64,000 bases of DNA from Gammaproteobacteria bacterium. GTDB lineage: Bacteria; Pseudomonadota; Gammaproteobacteria; Coxiellales; Coxiellaceae. Numbering within the stretch: the first letter of the stretch is position 1; each line of letters starts with the position of its first letter. The notes beneath the pieces were generated by a model, which was not told the origin of the DNA, made no database searches, and saw only the letters and a program-made list of their open reading frames with translations. Shown here one piece after another: positions 45,469 to 54,687 of the stretch. Position numbers and translations under genes: made by a program. Location of the stretch: the NCBI GenBank assembly GCA_030425685.1, contig JAUIAD010000001.1, positions 186,001 through 250,000 of the forward strand. Reading direction: 5' to 3'.

Positions 45469-46392
45469 TTAGGCTTTAATATGGTTTCTAATGCCAGTGA
45501 GCGTTTTGAAATTAGCTAGCGTTAAAATTTTATTGTCTGCAATGCTTGGGCAGGCAGCTTTTAATAATGAGGTCATTGCCGCTCCTGGACCAAGATCAAT
45601 GATCAAGTCAAAGTTATTTTCTTTAATCAGTAAGCAGACGGAATACCAATCCAATGTTGTATAGAGCTCTTTATCAAGCAATTTAATCTCTTCTTCAGAG
45701 GTGTACACCTTGCTTAATAAAAGGGGGTTGAGAATCGGAATCGATAATGGCGAGTCTTTATATTTTTTTAAAAGAAAATCACTAAGTTTATCACGGCAAT
45801 GTTCGTAAAATGGCGTATGTGAAGGTAAGCAGATCGATAAAAAACGATAATGTTCAAGGTGTGCGTGTTTAAGATCATCAATTAACTGCTTAAGACTGCT
45901 CACTTCGCCACCAACAATAAAATGACTATCTGAATTTCGAATGGCAATATTACAATGATTTTGTTGACAGCAGCGTTTGACATCACTAATAGAAAATCTT
46001 CCCTTGATAGATAATAAATCATAGGATTCATTTTGCAGGACTTCAGACAGCATTAATTTAGTGCGATACTGGATGGCTGAAACCGCATCTGTGGTTGTGG
46101 CTTTTATACTAGTCAATAAAGCCATAACTTCGCCAAGGCTGTAGCCAGCAAAGAATAGATTGTCATCAGTAAAGAAATCACAGACTTCATGATACATGGT
46201 CCATTGATAAGCGCCAATTAAAAGCTGTGTGTATTGTGGGTCAGCCAGTTGTGTCTCTGTAATTGACGTATTTAGATCTGCTCTTTTTAAAAAGTCATTT
46301 GCGCGATGTTTGCCGGAGTCATCGGTATCAATAACGGCAAAGAGATCATCTTTCAGATACCCTTGGCCAGCAAATATAAATAAAACTTTCAT
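45469..46392 (-). CDS. mdcH: Malonate decarboxylase epsilon subunit (malonyl-CoA:ACP transacylase)
   Basis: This 307-aa acyltransferase resembles FabD. It would load malonyl groups onto the MdcC carrier to prime the complex. Motifs: FIFAGQGYLKDDLF at the N-terminus and the nucleophile elbow FFAGYSLGEVMALLTS (the usual GHSxGE is GYSLGE here). The later SICLPSHTPFYEHCRDKL carries the catalytic His. The start overlaps mdcB by 4 nt. It is the last recognisable gene of the operon. Length matches known MdcH (about 300 aa). Confidence 0.88.
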   Translation of the reverse strand: MKVLFIFAGQGYLKDDLFAVIDTDDSGKHRANDFLKRADLNTSITETQLADPQYTQLLIGAYQWTMYHEVCDFFTDDNLFFAGYSLGEVMALLTSIKATTTDAVSAIQYRTKLMLSEVLQNESYDLLSIKGRFSISDVKRCCQQNHCNIAIRNSDSHFIVGGEVSSLKQLIDDLKHAHLEHYRFLSICLPSHTPFYEHCRDKLSDFLLKKYKDSPLSIPILNPLLLSKVYTSEEEIKLLDKELYTTLDWYSVCLLIKENNFDLIIDLGPGAAMTSLLKAACPSIADNKILTLANFKTLTGIRNHIKA

Positions 46393-47234
46393 GGTTTAAT
46401 TCCACTAAAAATAAAGCGCAGAAAAAATAATAAACTTAGCATATCGGCAACACCACCCGGGCTAATATTCTTGTGCGTAAATAATTTATGTAACGTCACT
46501 GTTTCTAAGATGGCATTATCCCTGTCGGTTGATGGACAGATTTTTTGTAAGCACTCGCGCGCATAGTCAAGCCCCTTTGGACCATGTCGATAAATAATAT
46601 TATTATCCTCAAGTGAGAGTAGTAGTTTTTGATAAGCGGTAACACCAAAGTAGGTTTTATGGTCATAGCAGGGATCACGCAGCAAGTGAAAAATATCAAA
46701 AACAGGCCGGTAGCCGTGAATAGCCATTTCTTTTGCCCCCGAAATACCGTATTGTTTTCTAACGGTATCGCCGTGTGTGTTTTCACTGCTGTGGCTCGTT
46801 ACAAGGTAGTCTGACCAGTCATTAACAATATTCTTTTGTAAATCATCCGTGGAAACAGTACTTTTCTTGGCGGTGAGTTTTGCTAACGTTGAACAGGTTA
46901 TGCCTAATGAAAAAATTGCGCCGCGATGTGTGTTGGTATCATTGGTGATTTTATTCATTGTCCTTTCTGCTGATTTTCCTATCTGTGCTAATTGATCGGG
47001 TGGATAGCCATTGATCGCTTGTAAAGAAATTTCAACAAAGTAATGCCTAAGGCCAAATAAACTCTTATACAGCAATTCACCATTCATGTCATGGTGAGCG
47101 CCGTTGTCGATAAAACTTACTAATCCAGGTTTGGGGTATAAGGCCAATTCTTCATATAATGCTTTAACCGCTAGCTTACCGCAAAAGCGCGCAATTTTTT
47201 CCTTATTTTTGAATGAGTGCTGGAAAACGCTCAT
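46389..47234 (-). CDS. mdcB: Triphosphoribosyl-dephospho-CoA synthase
   Basis: This 281-aa CitG-family enzyme makes the 2'-(5''-triphosphoribosyl)-3'-dephospho-CoA prosthetic-group precursor from dephospho-CoA and ATP. Visible signatures: ALYEELALYPKPGLVSFIDN followed by GAHHDMN, the GAIFSLGITCSTLAK segment, and THGDTVRKQYGISGAKEMA, which is typical of CitG/MdcB. I choose ATG 47234 (MSVFQHSFKNKEK), which has AGGAGTG 6 nt upstream; an in-frame ATG 18 nt earlier lacks one. The start lies 32 nt inside the end of mdcG. Confidence 0.9.
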   Translation of the reverse strand: MSVFQHSFKNKEKIARFCGKLAVKALYEELALYPKPGLVSFIDNGAHHDMNGELLYKSLFGLRHYFVEISLQAINGYPPDQLAQIGKSAERTMNKITNDTNTHRGAIFSLGITCSTLAKLTAKKSTVSTDDLQKNIVNDWSDYLVTSHSSENTHGDTVRKQYGISGAKEMAIHGYRPVFDIFHLLRDPCYDHKTYFGVTAYQKLLLSLEDNNIIYRHGPKGLDYARECLQKICPSTDRDNAILETVTLHKLFTHKNISPGGVADMLSLLFFLRFIFSGIKP

Positions 47235-47826
47235 ACAAATCACTCCTGTCAATTAAGGTAACCTGGTGTATTGATTTAAATAATATTGATTTAGATTGCG
47301 AATGTAGTAATTCATTAGCAGCACAATCACCTAGCTGTTGAAAACGAATTTCGCCATCAATAGTTTTTATTCCTGTATACTTGCGTATTTTTCCAATGGT
47401 GTTCTTGAGGCAGCTTGCTGATGTATTATTAAATTGAATTAGTAAATCTAAATCAGATTGATGGTGTGTATTTTTTTCGTTGGTAAGAAACTCCCAGCAG
47501 TAAGAGCCAAATACTTTAATATGATCGAAATCCATTTTGTTGAGTTGTGGAAAGATTGTCTTAATCGATGGTGGGCTAGTGATATAGGCGATATCCTTAT
47601 GGTCGAGAATAAAGGAGAATTTTGTTTTTTTTAAAGTTTCTATGTCTAAATAGGGCGCTGCAAGTTGAACTTTTTCCTTTTCAAGTGTATCAGGTTGTCT
47701 GGTAAATACCAGAGGTCTTGATTTAAATATCCAATTTTGTAAAAGCCCGTTTGATTCTTCTTCGATAAGCTTGTTTAAACCTTCTGACGGTAGCAGGTAA
47801 CATAGATTGTGCCGTGCTTCAATCAT
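47203..47826 (-). CDS. mdcG: Malonate decarboxylase holo-ACP synthase (phosphoribosyl-dephospho-CoA transferase)
   Basis: This 207-aa nucleotidyltransferase attaches the prosthetic group made by MdcB to the serine of the MdcC carrier. Its signature is the VFGSYCWEFLTNEKN segment followed by HQSDLDLLIQF, a GSxxW...DLDL nucleotidyltransferase site. The N-terminus MIEARHNLCYLLPSEG resembles the family's RHDLVWL-type start. It overlaps mdcE by 4 nt (ATGA) and mdcB by 32 nt, which shows tight coupling. Confidence 0.87.
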   Translation of the reverse strand: MIEARHNLCYLLPSEGLNKLIEEESNGLLQNWIFKSRPLVFTRQPDTLEKEKVQLAAPYLDIETLKKTKFSFILDHKDIAYITSPPSIKTIFPQLNKMDFDHIKVFGSYCWEFLTNEKNTHHQSDLDLLIQFNNTSASCLKNTIGKIRKYTGIKTIDGEIRFQQLGDCAANELLHSQSKSILFKSIHQVTLIDRSDLYERFPALIQK

Positions 47827-48539
47827 AGGTTCTCTATCCTAGTGATAATGTCATATGCTTTTGTGCGCCCGCCATACTCTTTACCTAGTGCTGCGCGATT
47901 GTCATGTTTAAGTTCATCTTCTTTGATTGTTTGTAAAAGTTCACTGGATACTTTATCTAAGCTTAGTACCTTATGTAAGCCGCCAAGCTTTTTAAAATTT
48001 TCAACACCTGGAGCAAATACAGGTGAGGTTTTGCTAATCTCTTCCAATATGGCTTCATCTATTTTGGTGACCTTTGCCATTGCAGGTAACCACATAACGG
48101 CTAGTTGTGCGTGATCTAAGGCGTATATGCGATCAGCCATCATGCCAAAAGCAATAAAACTGCCACCAATAGCTTGATTATAAATCAGTGAAATCATTGG
48201 GATGTTGTGTTCGCGTGCTAGATGCAGTGTTTTTAATAAGTGAGCAAAGTATGCATACATACCTAGCCATTCATCACGTTTTTTAAGTTTTTGTCCTGCC
48301 ACATCGACTAATAGTAACAGTGGTGAGTTATCTTTTTTTTCTATTAGCTGTAATACTTGCGCCGCCATTTCAAGCGATTCATCAACACCGAAGGCCGTGT
48401 CTTCGACGGTTCCCAAAATATTAAATTTTGTTTCGTTAATAAGCCCATGACCAGCAACAATGTGATTATTAATGGCTGTTTCCTGTGAGGTAAAAATACT
48501 ATTGAGTACTGTTTCAAGGCTTATTGTTTCGTTACTCAT
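47823..48539 (-). CDS. mdcE: Malonate decarboxylase gamma subunit
   Basis: This 238-aa carboxyltransferase-like (crotonase-fold) subunit pairs with MdcD to decarboxylate malonyl-S-ACP. Conserved parts are HIVAGHGLINETKFNILGTV near the N-terminus, LLLLVDVAGQKLKKRDEW, the oxyanion loop IYNQAIGGSFIAFGMMADRI, and the LAVMWLPAMAKVTKI segment. It overlaps the mdcCD fusion by 8 nt and mdcG by 4 nt. Length is within the family range (about 235-265). Confidence 0.92.
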   Translation of the reverse strand: MSNETISLETVLNSIFTSQETAINNHIVAGHGLINETKFNILGTVEDTAFGVDESLEMAAQVLQLIEKKDNSPLLLLVDVAGQKLKKRDEWLGMYAYFAHLLKTLHLAREHNIPMISLIYNQAIGGSFIAFGMMADRIYALDHAQLAVMWLPAMAKVTKIDEAILEEISKTSPVFAPGVENFKKLGGLHKVLSLDKVSSELLQTIKEDELKHDNRAALGKEYGGRTKAYDIITRIENL

Positions 48540-49746
48540 TTATTTCTCCCAGCTTTTTCTTGTTGACAATGTTTAAGAAAATACTGTGTTGGGTGTCAAA
48601 TACATGTTGTTGGATAAGTTCGGGATGATGTTTTTCAAGCCACTCGGCCTCATCGCTACAATTACCGGCTTTTTCGATTCTCTGTTTTAAATTACGATGT
48701 TCTTCTTCTACGGCATCTATATCGATTAATTTATCTTTGTTTAATCTATTGATGCTATGTGCTATGTGCGTGCGCAAATCGGTTATATTGTTACTGGTAT
48801 ATGCCTGTGCAGCTTGTTGAATGTAACGCGTTCTGCCGCCATAGACTTTCCACATTAGTGAGCGGTTTTTGCTATCAAATTCTTCTATACCTTTAACCGC
48901 TTGAATAACTTCTGCACCCGATACACCGATACGCGCAACTTGATTGACAATAAGATAGTCTAAAACACCACTGATAATGCCCATGCCGCCATAGGCGCCA
49001 TTTGATCCGCAAATAGCACCGATGGTTTTAATTCCTGCGGATTTGGCGTCCAATACCGCGCGAATAATTTCAGAGATTTCTATTTCACCAACATTGGCTT
49101 CTTGTAAGCGTACGCCGCCACTATCAATAAGGAAAACAATAGCGTCTAGTTTATTTTTAATCGCATATTTGATTAACCCAATTATTTTAGCACCATGCAC
49201 TTCACCGACAGAGCCACCAATATAATCTTTTTGCTGTGCTAAAATGGCGATAGGTTTTCCTTCTAAACGGGCCTTGCCGATAATAACACCATCGTCATCT
49301 TCTGTTTGTATATCGAGTTTTGGTAAATTGGGACTGTGGCATGTTTCATTTAGCATAAATTCTTCAAAGCTATTTTTATCTACTAATGAATATATGCGTG
49401 AGCGTCCATTGAGTTCTTCGTAATTACTGCCGATACGATATCCCGTTGTGTAGGAGTCAATCGCTTGACGTAAGCGTAACGACACAATCGCTGGCGTAGC
49501 ACCAGCATCGTTTAAAATAAAGTGTAAGCCGCCATAGCTGTATTCTTTTGAAAAACGATCAACCACAGCGCGCCATGTTTCTTCAAAGCCACTGACATTG
49601 GTGTTAACGGTAAAGGTGGTTTTTAACGGTGTCTTTGTCGCTTCTAAAATGATTTCAAGGTTACCTGAGCCAGCAACACCGACAATGGTTTTTTTTCCCA
49701 ATGGTAGTTTATCTTCGTGATGATAGGTGTATGTATAGGTTTCCAT
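48532..49746 (-). CDS. mdcCD: Malonate decarboxylase carrier-beta fusion (MdcC-MdcD)
   Basis: This 404-aa protein joins two usually separate subunits. Residues 1-100 are the acyl carrier MdcC (delta): METYTYTYHHEDKLPLGKKT, then VGVAGSGNLEIILEA with the prosthetic-group serine S27, and DAGATPAIVSLRLRQAID. Residues about 109-404 are MdcD (beta, carboxyltransferase): YEELNGRSRIYSLVDKNSFE, DDDGVIIGKARLEGKPIAIL, GGSVGEVHGAKIIGLIKYAI, FLIDSGGVRLQEANVGEIEI. The first Met after the junction is M131, inside the MdcD part, and no start codon lies at the boundary, so two separate products are unlikely. It sits between mdcA (8-nt gap) and mdcE (8-nt overlap). Confidence 0.92.
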   Translation of the reverse strand: METYTYTYHHEDKLPLGKKTIVGVAGSGNLEIILEATKTPLKTTFTVNTNVSGFEETWRAVVDRFSKEYSYGGLHFILNDAGATPAIVSLRLRQAIDSYTTGYRIGSNYEELNGRSRIYSLVDKNSFEEFMLNETCHSPNLPKLDIQTEDDDGVIIGKARLEGKPIAILAQQKDYIGGSVGEVHGAKIIGLIKYAIKNKLDAIVFLIDSGGVRLQEANVGEIEISEIIRAVLDAKSAGIKTIGAICGSNGAYGGMGIISGVLDYLIVNQVARIGVSGAEVIQAVKGIEEFDSKNRSLMWKVYGGRTRYIQQAAQAYTSNNITDLRTHIAHSINRLNKDKLIDIDAVEEEHRNLKQRIEKAGNCSDEAEWLEKHHPELIQQHVFDTQHSIFLNIVNKKKLGEINE

Positions 49747-49754
49747 AATATGTC

Positions 49755-51398
49755 CTACCAGTTTCTAAATTTATTGGGTGGATCGTATAAGCCATCAGAA
49801 ATTTCAACAAGATCAAAAATACTTTTAGCAGCTAACAAATCGCGGTTAGCATCTTTTAAAGAAATATTTAGATCTTCTGCGCGCTGGATAATACCGCGTT
49901 CGCGTAATTCAGCGACCATTTTTTCATCTCGTTTTAGTCCAACGGGTGTAAAGCCAGCAACGCCACGTACTGCTTGTTCTCTTTCTTCCGCTGTGCGGCA
50001 TAATAATAAATTGGCGATGCCATCTTCGGTTACGATGTGTGAAACATCATCGCCATAAATCATAATCGGGGGTAAATCTGCTTTCATTTCTTGTTGTAAA
50101 TCCCAGGCATCAAGCTTTTCAACAAATGTTGGTTTGCCTGCAGATTGAAAGGTTTCAACCATTTGCACAACTAGCTTGCGCCCGCGTGGCATAGCGTGCT
50201 TTTTGTTTCTTAAGAATTCTTCACCCGCTTTGAGCCAGGCATAAGAAGAGTGGCGTCGTCCTAGTGTGTCGCAACCCATGTTGGGGGCGCCGCCAAAGCC
50301 AGCAATACGTCCTTTCGTTGCGGTTGAACTGTTGGCCTGCGTATCCATTTGCAGTGTAGCGCCAATAAAGGCATCGCAGCCGTAGTGTCCTGCTAGTTGG
50401 CCAGATAGGCGATTGGAGCGTAGCGAGCCATCATGGCCAGTAAAAAAGATGTCGGGTTTAGAGCGGACAAATTCATTCATACCGACTTCGCCACCGACAC
50501 TAAAGATCGATTTAACAAATCCGCACTCAATCGCAGGAATTAATGTTGGTAGTGGATTTACCATCCAGTGTTGGCATATTTTTCCTTTTAGTCCGAGTGC
50601 TTCTGCATAAGTCGGTAGTATTAATTCTATCGCGCAAGTGTTATAACCCACACCGTGATTGAGCCGATTAATTTTGTAAGGCGCATAAATTCCCTTGATC
50701 ATCATCATCGCCATTAATATTTTAATTTCGTCAATATAAGCTGGATCGCGTGTAAAGAGCGGTTGGATATACGCGGGTGACGGTGCTTCGACAATAGCGT
50801 TGATCCAGTCCCCGGGTATATCTACGCGCGGTAGTTTATCGACTATTTTATTAACTTGTACAATGACGATGCCATTTTTAAAGGCAGTGGCCTCAACAAT
50901 GGCGGGTGTTTCTTCTGTGTTTGCTCCCGTATAAATATTACCGTCACTGTCGGCTTGCTCAGCAGTAATTAATGCTACCTTGGGTGTTAGGTCCATCACA
51001 TAGCGTGCATATAATTCGTTATAGGTGTGGATATTGCCAACCTTGATAGTGTTTTTTTCTATCATGATCGATAAACGCGTTGCTTGTGGGCCTGAGTAGG
51101 AGAAGTCAATTCTGTCAGCGATATGTTTTTCAAATAAATCGAGATGTTCAGGCAGTGCAATGCAAGATTGAATCATATGCAGGTTGTGAATTTTTTCTGG
51201 GTTTACTTGGCAGAGTTTGCGTGCAAGAAAGTCAGCTTGTTTTTGGTTGTCGCCTTCGATGCACACCTTATCATGTGGCCTGATGACGCTTTCCAGGATA
51301 GCGATAATATCTTTTCGTTCGACAACCTTGCCATTGTTTAAGTAAGGTTTGATGTTTGCCAGCCGCTGCTCGTATTCTTTTTGGTCAAAATTTGACAT
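49755..51398 (-). CDS. mdcA: Malonate decarboxylase alpha subunit (acetyl-ACP:malonate ACP transferase)
   Basis: This 547-aa subunit swaps the acetyl group on the carrier for malonate, releasing acetate. It shows the long alpha-subunit layout: KDIIAILESVIRPHDKVCIE and GDNQKQADFLARKLCQVNP near the N-terminus, VALITAEQADSDGNIYTGAN, the FTGHDGSLRSNRLSGQLAGH region, and GRIAGFGGAPNMGCDTLGRR near the middle. Length matches known MdcA (about 550). Start ATG 51398 (MSNFDQKEY) has AGGAG 6 nt upstream; an in-frame ATG 15 nt earlier does not. It is the first gene of the operon. Confidence 0.95.
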   Translation of the reverse strand: MSNFDQKEYEQRLANIKPYLNNGKVVERKDIIAILESVIRPHDKVCIEGDNQKQADFLARKLCQVNPEKIHNLHMIQSCIALPEHLDLFEKHIADRIDFSYSGPQATRLSIMIEKNTIKVGNIHTYNELYARYVMDLTPKVALITAEQADSDGNIYTGANTEETPAIVEATAFKNGIVIVQVNKIVDKLPRVDIPGDWINAIVEAPSPAYIQPLFTRDPAYIDEIKILMAMMMIKGIYAPYKINRLNHGVGYNTCAIELILPTYAEALGLKGKICQHWMVNPLPTLIPAIECGFVKSIFSVGGEVGMNEFVRSKPDIFFTGHDGSLRSNRLSGQLAGHYGCDAFIGATLQMDTQANSSTATKGRIAGFGGAPNMGCDTLGRRHSSYAWLKAGEEFLRNKKHAMPRGRKLVVQMVETFQSAGKPTFVEKLDAWDLQQEMKADLPPIMIYGDDVSHIVTEDGIANLLLCRTAEEREQAVRGVAGFTPVGLKRDEKMVAELRERGIIQRAEDLNISLKDANRDLLAAKSIFDLVEISDGLYDPPNKFRNW

Positions 51399-51525
51399 GC
51401 CATGCTCCTGCATCAGGTGGAATCATCACTGCAGAGTAAATATAGTATACTTTTGCATGACCGACACAGGGGCAACTGTTTGAATTTATAGGGGTATTTT
51501 GATTTTTTTGTTGGCTGGGTAGGGT

Positions 51526-51550
51526 GGCGGGCGCAGTAAGCTGCGCCCGC
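51526..51550 (+). repeat. GCAGCATGCTGC palindrome (REP-like), copy 8
   Basis: Variant GGCGGGCGCAGTAAGCTGCG followed by CCCGC, between acnA (stop at 51560, minus strand) and mdcA; it could act as a hairpin at the 3' end of acnA. Confidence 0.7.
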
Positions 51551-51559
51551 GCGAGCGGT

Positions 51560-54226
51560 TTATTTCAACATATTGCGTAACACATACTGGAGAATGCCGC
51601 CGTGACGGTAGTATTCCATCTCATTTTGTGTGTCGATACGGCAGCGCAATGTGGCGTGTTCATGTGAGCCATCTTCACGGAAAATCTGTAGTTCAACATC
51701 ATCACCCGGTGCTAAGTCATCGTTGATACCTTTTATGGTGATCAGCTCATCGCCGGTAATGTTAAGGGATTTTCGTGTGGCGCCATCTTTAAACTCTAGT
51801 GGCATCACGCCCATGCCGATTAAGTTAGAACGGTGAATTCGTTCGTAGCTTTCAGCAATAACGGCTTTTACGCCCAACAATAAAGTACCTTTAGCTGCCC
51901 AGTCGCGAGAAGAGCCAGTACCATATTCTTTCCCGGCAATAACGACCAATGGAATGCCATTTTTCTGATACTGCATCGCCGCATCGTAAATCGACATTTC
52001 ATTTTCGCTGGGGTAGTGCTTAGTAAAGCCGCCTTCCGTGCCAGGAACCATTTCATTGCGAATACGAATATTGCCAAAGGTGCCACGCATCATCACTTCG
52101 TGATTGCCGCGACGAGAACCAAACGAGTTAAAGTCTGATATCTCGATGCCGTGTTCAGTTAAGTATTTTCCGGCAGGGCTATTGGGTTTAATCGCACCAG
52201 CGGGAGAAATATGATCGGTTGTGACGCTGTCGCCTAACAAGGCTAGAATACGTGCTTTATCGATATCTTTCATCGCAGCCGGTTGTGGACCCATGTCTTC
52301 GAAGAAGGGAGGGTTTTTAACGTAAGTGGATTTTGCATCCCATTCGTACGTATCACCAGCAGTAACATTAATGGCTTGCCATTCGGCGTCACCTTTAAAC
52401 ACATCGGCATATTCTTTAGTAAACATGCCTTGGTTAACTTGCGCAACGGCTGCGGCAACTTCTTCTGTGGTTGGCCAAATATCTTTAAGATAAATAGGCT
52501 CGCCTTTATCATTTTCACCGATAGCGTCTTTGCTTAAATCAATGCGTGTTGTGCCTGCTAATGCAAATGCAACCACTAACGGTGGTGAGGCTAACCAGTT
52601 GGCTTTTACTAATGGATGAATACGCCCTTCAAAGTTACGGTTACCAGATAGTACGCCGCAAACTGTTAGGTCGTGTTCAGTAATCGTTTCAGTGACTGGG
52701 TCGGGCAGTGGGCCAGAGTTACCAATGCAGGTGGTGCAGCCATAGCCGACTAAGAAAAATCCTAGTTTTTCCAGTGGTTCAATTAAGCCTGTTTTTTCGA
52801 GATATTCAGTCACTACTTTAGATCCAGGGGCTAATGAAGATTTTACCCATGGTTTGCGGTTAAGACCTTTTTCTATCGCTTTTTTCGCAACCAAACCTGC
52901 GGCTAACATGACGCTAGGGTTTGATGTGTTGGTGCAGCTGGTGATCGCGGCAATGACAACATCGCCGTGATGCATGTCGTAATCATTGGTGCTTCTGAAT
53001 TTTTCATTAAGCACATCACCTTCGTTAACGGTAGTGATAAAGTTTTCGGTTGCTTCTTTTAGCTTAGATAGTGGCACGCGATCTTGTGGGCGCTTAGGTC
53101 CAGCAAGGCTTGCTTCTACATCGCTTAAGTTAACATGGACAACATCCGTAAAGGTCGGTTCGGGTGAGTTTTCATCGTGCCACATGCCTTGTGCTTTTGC
53201 GTAAGCAGTAACTCGGTCAATGGTTTCTTGACTGCGACCAGAAAGCTCCATGTATTTAATGGTTTCTGCATCGATGGGGAATAAGCCGCAAGTTGCGCCG
53301 TATTCAGGTGACATGTTAGCGATGGTTGCACGGTCAGCTAATGATAAAGCATGTAAACCGGGACCAAAAAATTCAACGAATTTTCCGACGACACCTTTTT
53401 TGCGAAGTGTTTCAGTAATCGTTAATACCAGGTCGGTGGCGGTGATGCCTTCATTGAGTTTGCCTTCCAGTTTAACGCCGATCACTTCAGGAATTAACAT
53501 GGAAATAGGTTGTCCTAGCATAGCAGCTTCAGCTTCAATGCCGCCAACACCCCAGCCCAATACGCCTAAGCCGTTAATCATCGTGGTGTGACTGTCGGTG
53601 CCAACCAATGTGTCTGGGAAAGCAACGTCTTCACCATCAACGTTTTTGCTTCTAACACCCTGTGCTAAATATTCTAAGTTCACTTGGTGACAAATGCCGG
53701 TGCCAGGAGGAACGGCTTGGAAACTGGAAAATGATTTTTGTCCCCATTTTAAAAATTGGTATCGTTCATGATTGCGATGCATTTCAATATGGACATTGTC
53801 TCTGAAGGCTTTATCAGAGCCAAACGTATCGACTTGCACGGAGTGATCAATGACCAGATCAACAGGGCAGAGGGGATTAATTTTTTTAGGGTCACCTTGC
53901 ATGTTTGACATGGCGCCGCGCATCGCCGCTAAATCAACAACCGCTGGTACGCCGGTGAAGTCTTGCATTAAAACGCGCGCCGGACGATAGGCAATTTCGC
54001 GCGTCGATGATTTATCTTGTAGCCACTGTGGGAATGCTTCAATGTCACTTTTGGTGACGGTATTGCCATCTTCATAGCGTAGAAGATTTTCTAACAATAC
54101 TTTGAGAGAAAAAGGCAATTTGCTAATATCTTTTAGGCCGGCCTCTTCGGCAGCCTCAAAGCTATAGAATTGATAGGTTTTGCCGTTCACCTTTAGTTCA
54201 CGACGAGAGTTAAATGAGTTGACCAT
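51560..54226 (-). CDS. acnA: Aconitate hydratase A
   Basis: This 888-aa [4Fe-4S] enzyme interconverts citrate and isocitrate in the TCA cycle. It is the AcnA/IRP type. Cluster cysteines are visible in IAAITSCTNTSNPSVMLAAG and VGYGCTTCIGNSGPLPDP. Other signatures are MQDFTGVPAVVDLAAMRGAM, DTLVGTDSHTTMINGLGVLG, GAIKPNSPAGKYLTEHG, DFNSFGSRRGNHEVMMRGTF and EYGTGSSRDWAAKGTLLLGV. Length is normal (E. coli 891). Start ATG 54226 follows GGAGGAGG; an earlier in-frame start at 54253 would remove that site. Confidence 0.97.
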   Translation of the reverse strand: MVNSFNSRRELKVNGKTYQFYSFEAAEEAGLKDISKLPFSLKVLLENLLRYEDGNTVTKSDIEAFPQWLQDKSSTREIAYRPARVLMQDFTGVPAVVDLAAMRGAMSNMQGDPKKINPLCPVDLVIDHSVQVDTFGSDKAFRDNVHIEMHRNHERYQFLKWGQKSFSSFQAVPPGTGICHQVNLEYLAQGVRSKNVDGEDVAFPDTLVGTDSHTTMINGLGVLGWGVGGIEAEAAMLGQPISMLIPEVIGVKLEGKLNEGITATDLVLTITETLRKKGVVGKFVEFFGPGLHALSLADRATIANMSPEYGATCGLFPIDAETIKYMELSGRSQETIDRVTAYAKAQGMWHDENSPEPTFTDVVHVNLSDVEASLAGPKRPQDRVPLSKLKEATENFITTVNEGDVLNEKFRSTNDYDMHHGDVVIAAITSCTNTSNPSVMLAAGLVAKKAIEKGLNRKPWVKSSLAPGSKVVTEYLEKTGLIEPLEKLGFFLVGYGCTTCIGNSGPLPDPVTETITEHDLTVCGVLSGNRNFEGRIHPLVKANWLASPPLVVAFALAGTTRIDLSKDAIGENDKGEPIYLKDIWPTTEEVAAAVAQVNQGMFTKEYADVFKGDAEWQAINVTAGDTYEWDAKSTYVKNPPFFEDMGPQPAAMKDIDKARILALLGDSVTTDHISPAGAIKPNSPAGKYLTEHGIEISDFNSFGSRRGNHEVMMRGTFGNIRIRNEMVPGTEGGFTKHYPSENEMSIYDAAMQYQKNGIPLVVIAGKEYGTGSSRDWAAKGTLLLGVKAVIAESYERIHRSNLIGMGVMPLEFKDGATRKSLNITGDELITIKGINDDLAPGDDVELQIFREDGSHEHATLRCRIDTQNEMEYYRHGGILQYVLRNMLK

Positions 54227-54345
54227 TAGCTGCCTCCTCCAAAAGCGTTTCATATTTTAAAGAATCAAATTTGGCTAGAGCTTACCATAACAGCAAATAT
54301 AGAACCAGCGGGGATGATCGGCAAGTTTTTAGTCATGTTTAATGG

Positions 54346-54368
54346 ATCCCGCGATCAAGTCGCGGGAT
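54346..54368 (+). repeat. Dispersed palindrome, ATCCCGCGA type
   Basis: ATCCCGCGA and TCGCGGGAT form perfect 9-bp arms around TCAAG. It resembles the short 'TGTCATCCCGCG' palindromes common in several intracellular bacteria. Confidence 0.7.
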
Positions 54369-54412
54369 GACGATGCTGGTGGGTTTGCGGGGTCGCGGTG
54401 TTGTAAATTCTT

Positions 54413-54441
54413 CGTAGGGGCGCAGCATGCTGCGCCCGCAA
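54413..54441 (+). repeat. GCAGCATGCTGC palindrome (REP-like), copy 9
   Basis: CGTAGGGGCGCAGCATGCTG followed by CGCCCGCAA, containing 19 of the 20 core bases. Confidence 0.8.
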
Positions 54442-54687
54442 GGGTTTGTTGCTACACGAGGTTTACGGCTGCGCCCCCACAAACGGTTTGCGATAGTGCC
54501 AGTTTGCTCGCGGCATGGTGTGGTTTTTTATCTATTATAATGTGGTGCATTATCTGTATATTTTGTCGAGGTGAAATGGAGTGTCTGTTGAACTTGAAGG
54601 TGGTTCGATTGCTGTTTTATAATGCGCAGACAGAGTTAGTATTTGTTTGCAAATGGGATCATGCTGATCAACGGAGAAGGGAGTATT

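Larger units (their letters stand above)
54227..54687. other. Repeat-bearing gap between acnA and a small membrane-protein gene
   Basis: The gap contains a GATC-centred palindrome (54346-54368) and a REP-like copy (54413-54441). No gene or clear promoter is visible. Confidence 0.5.
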
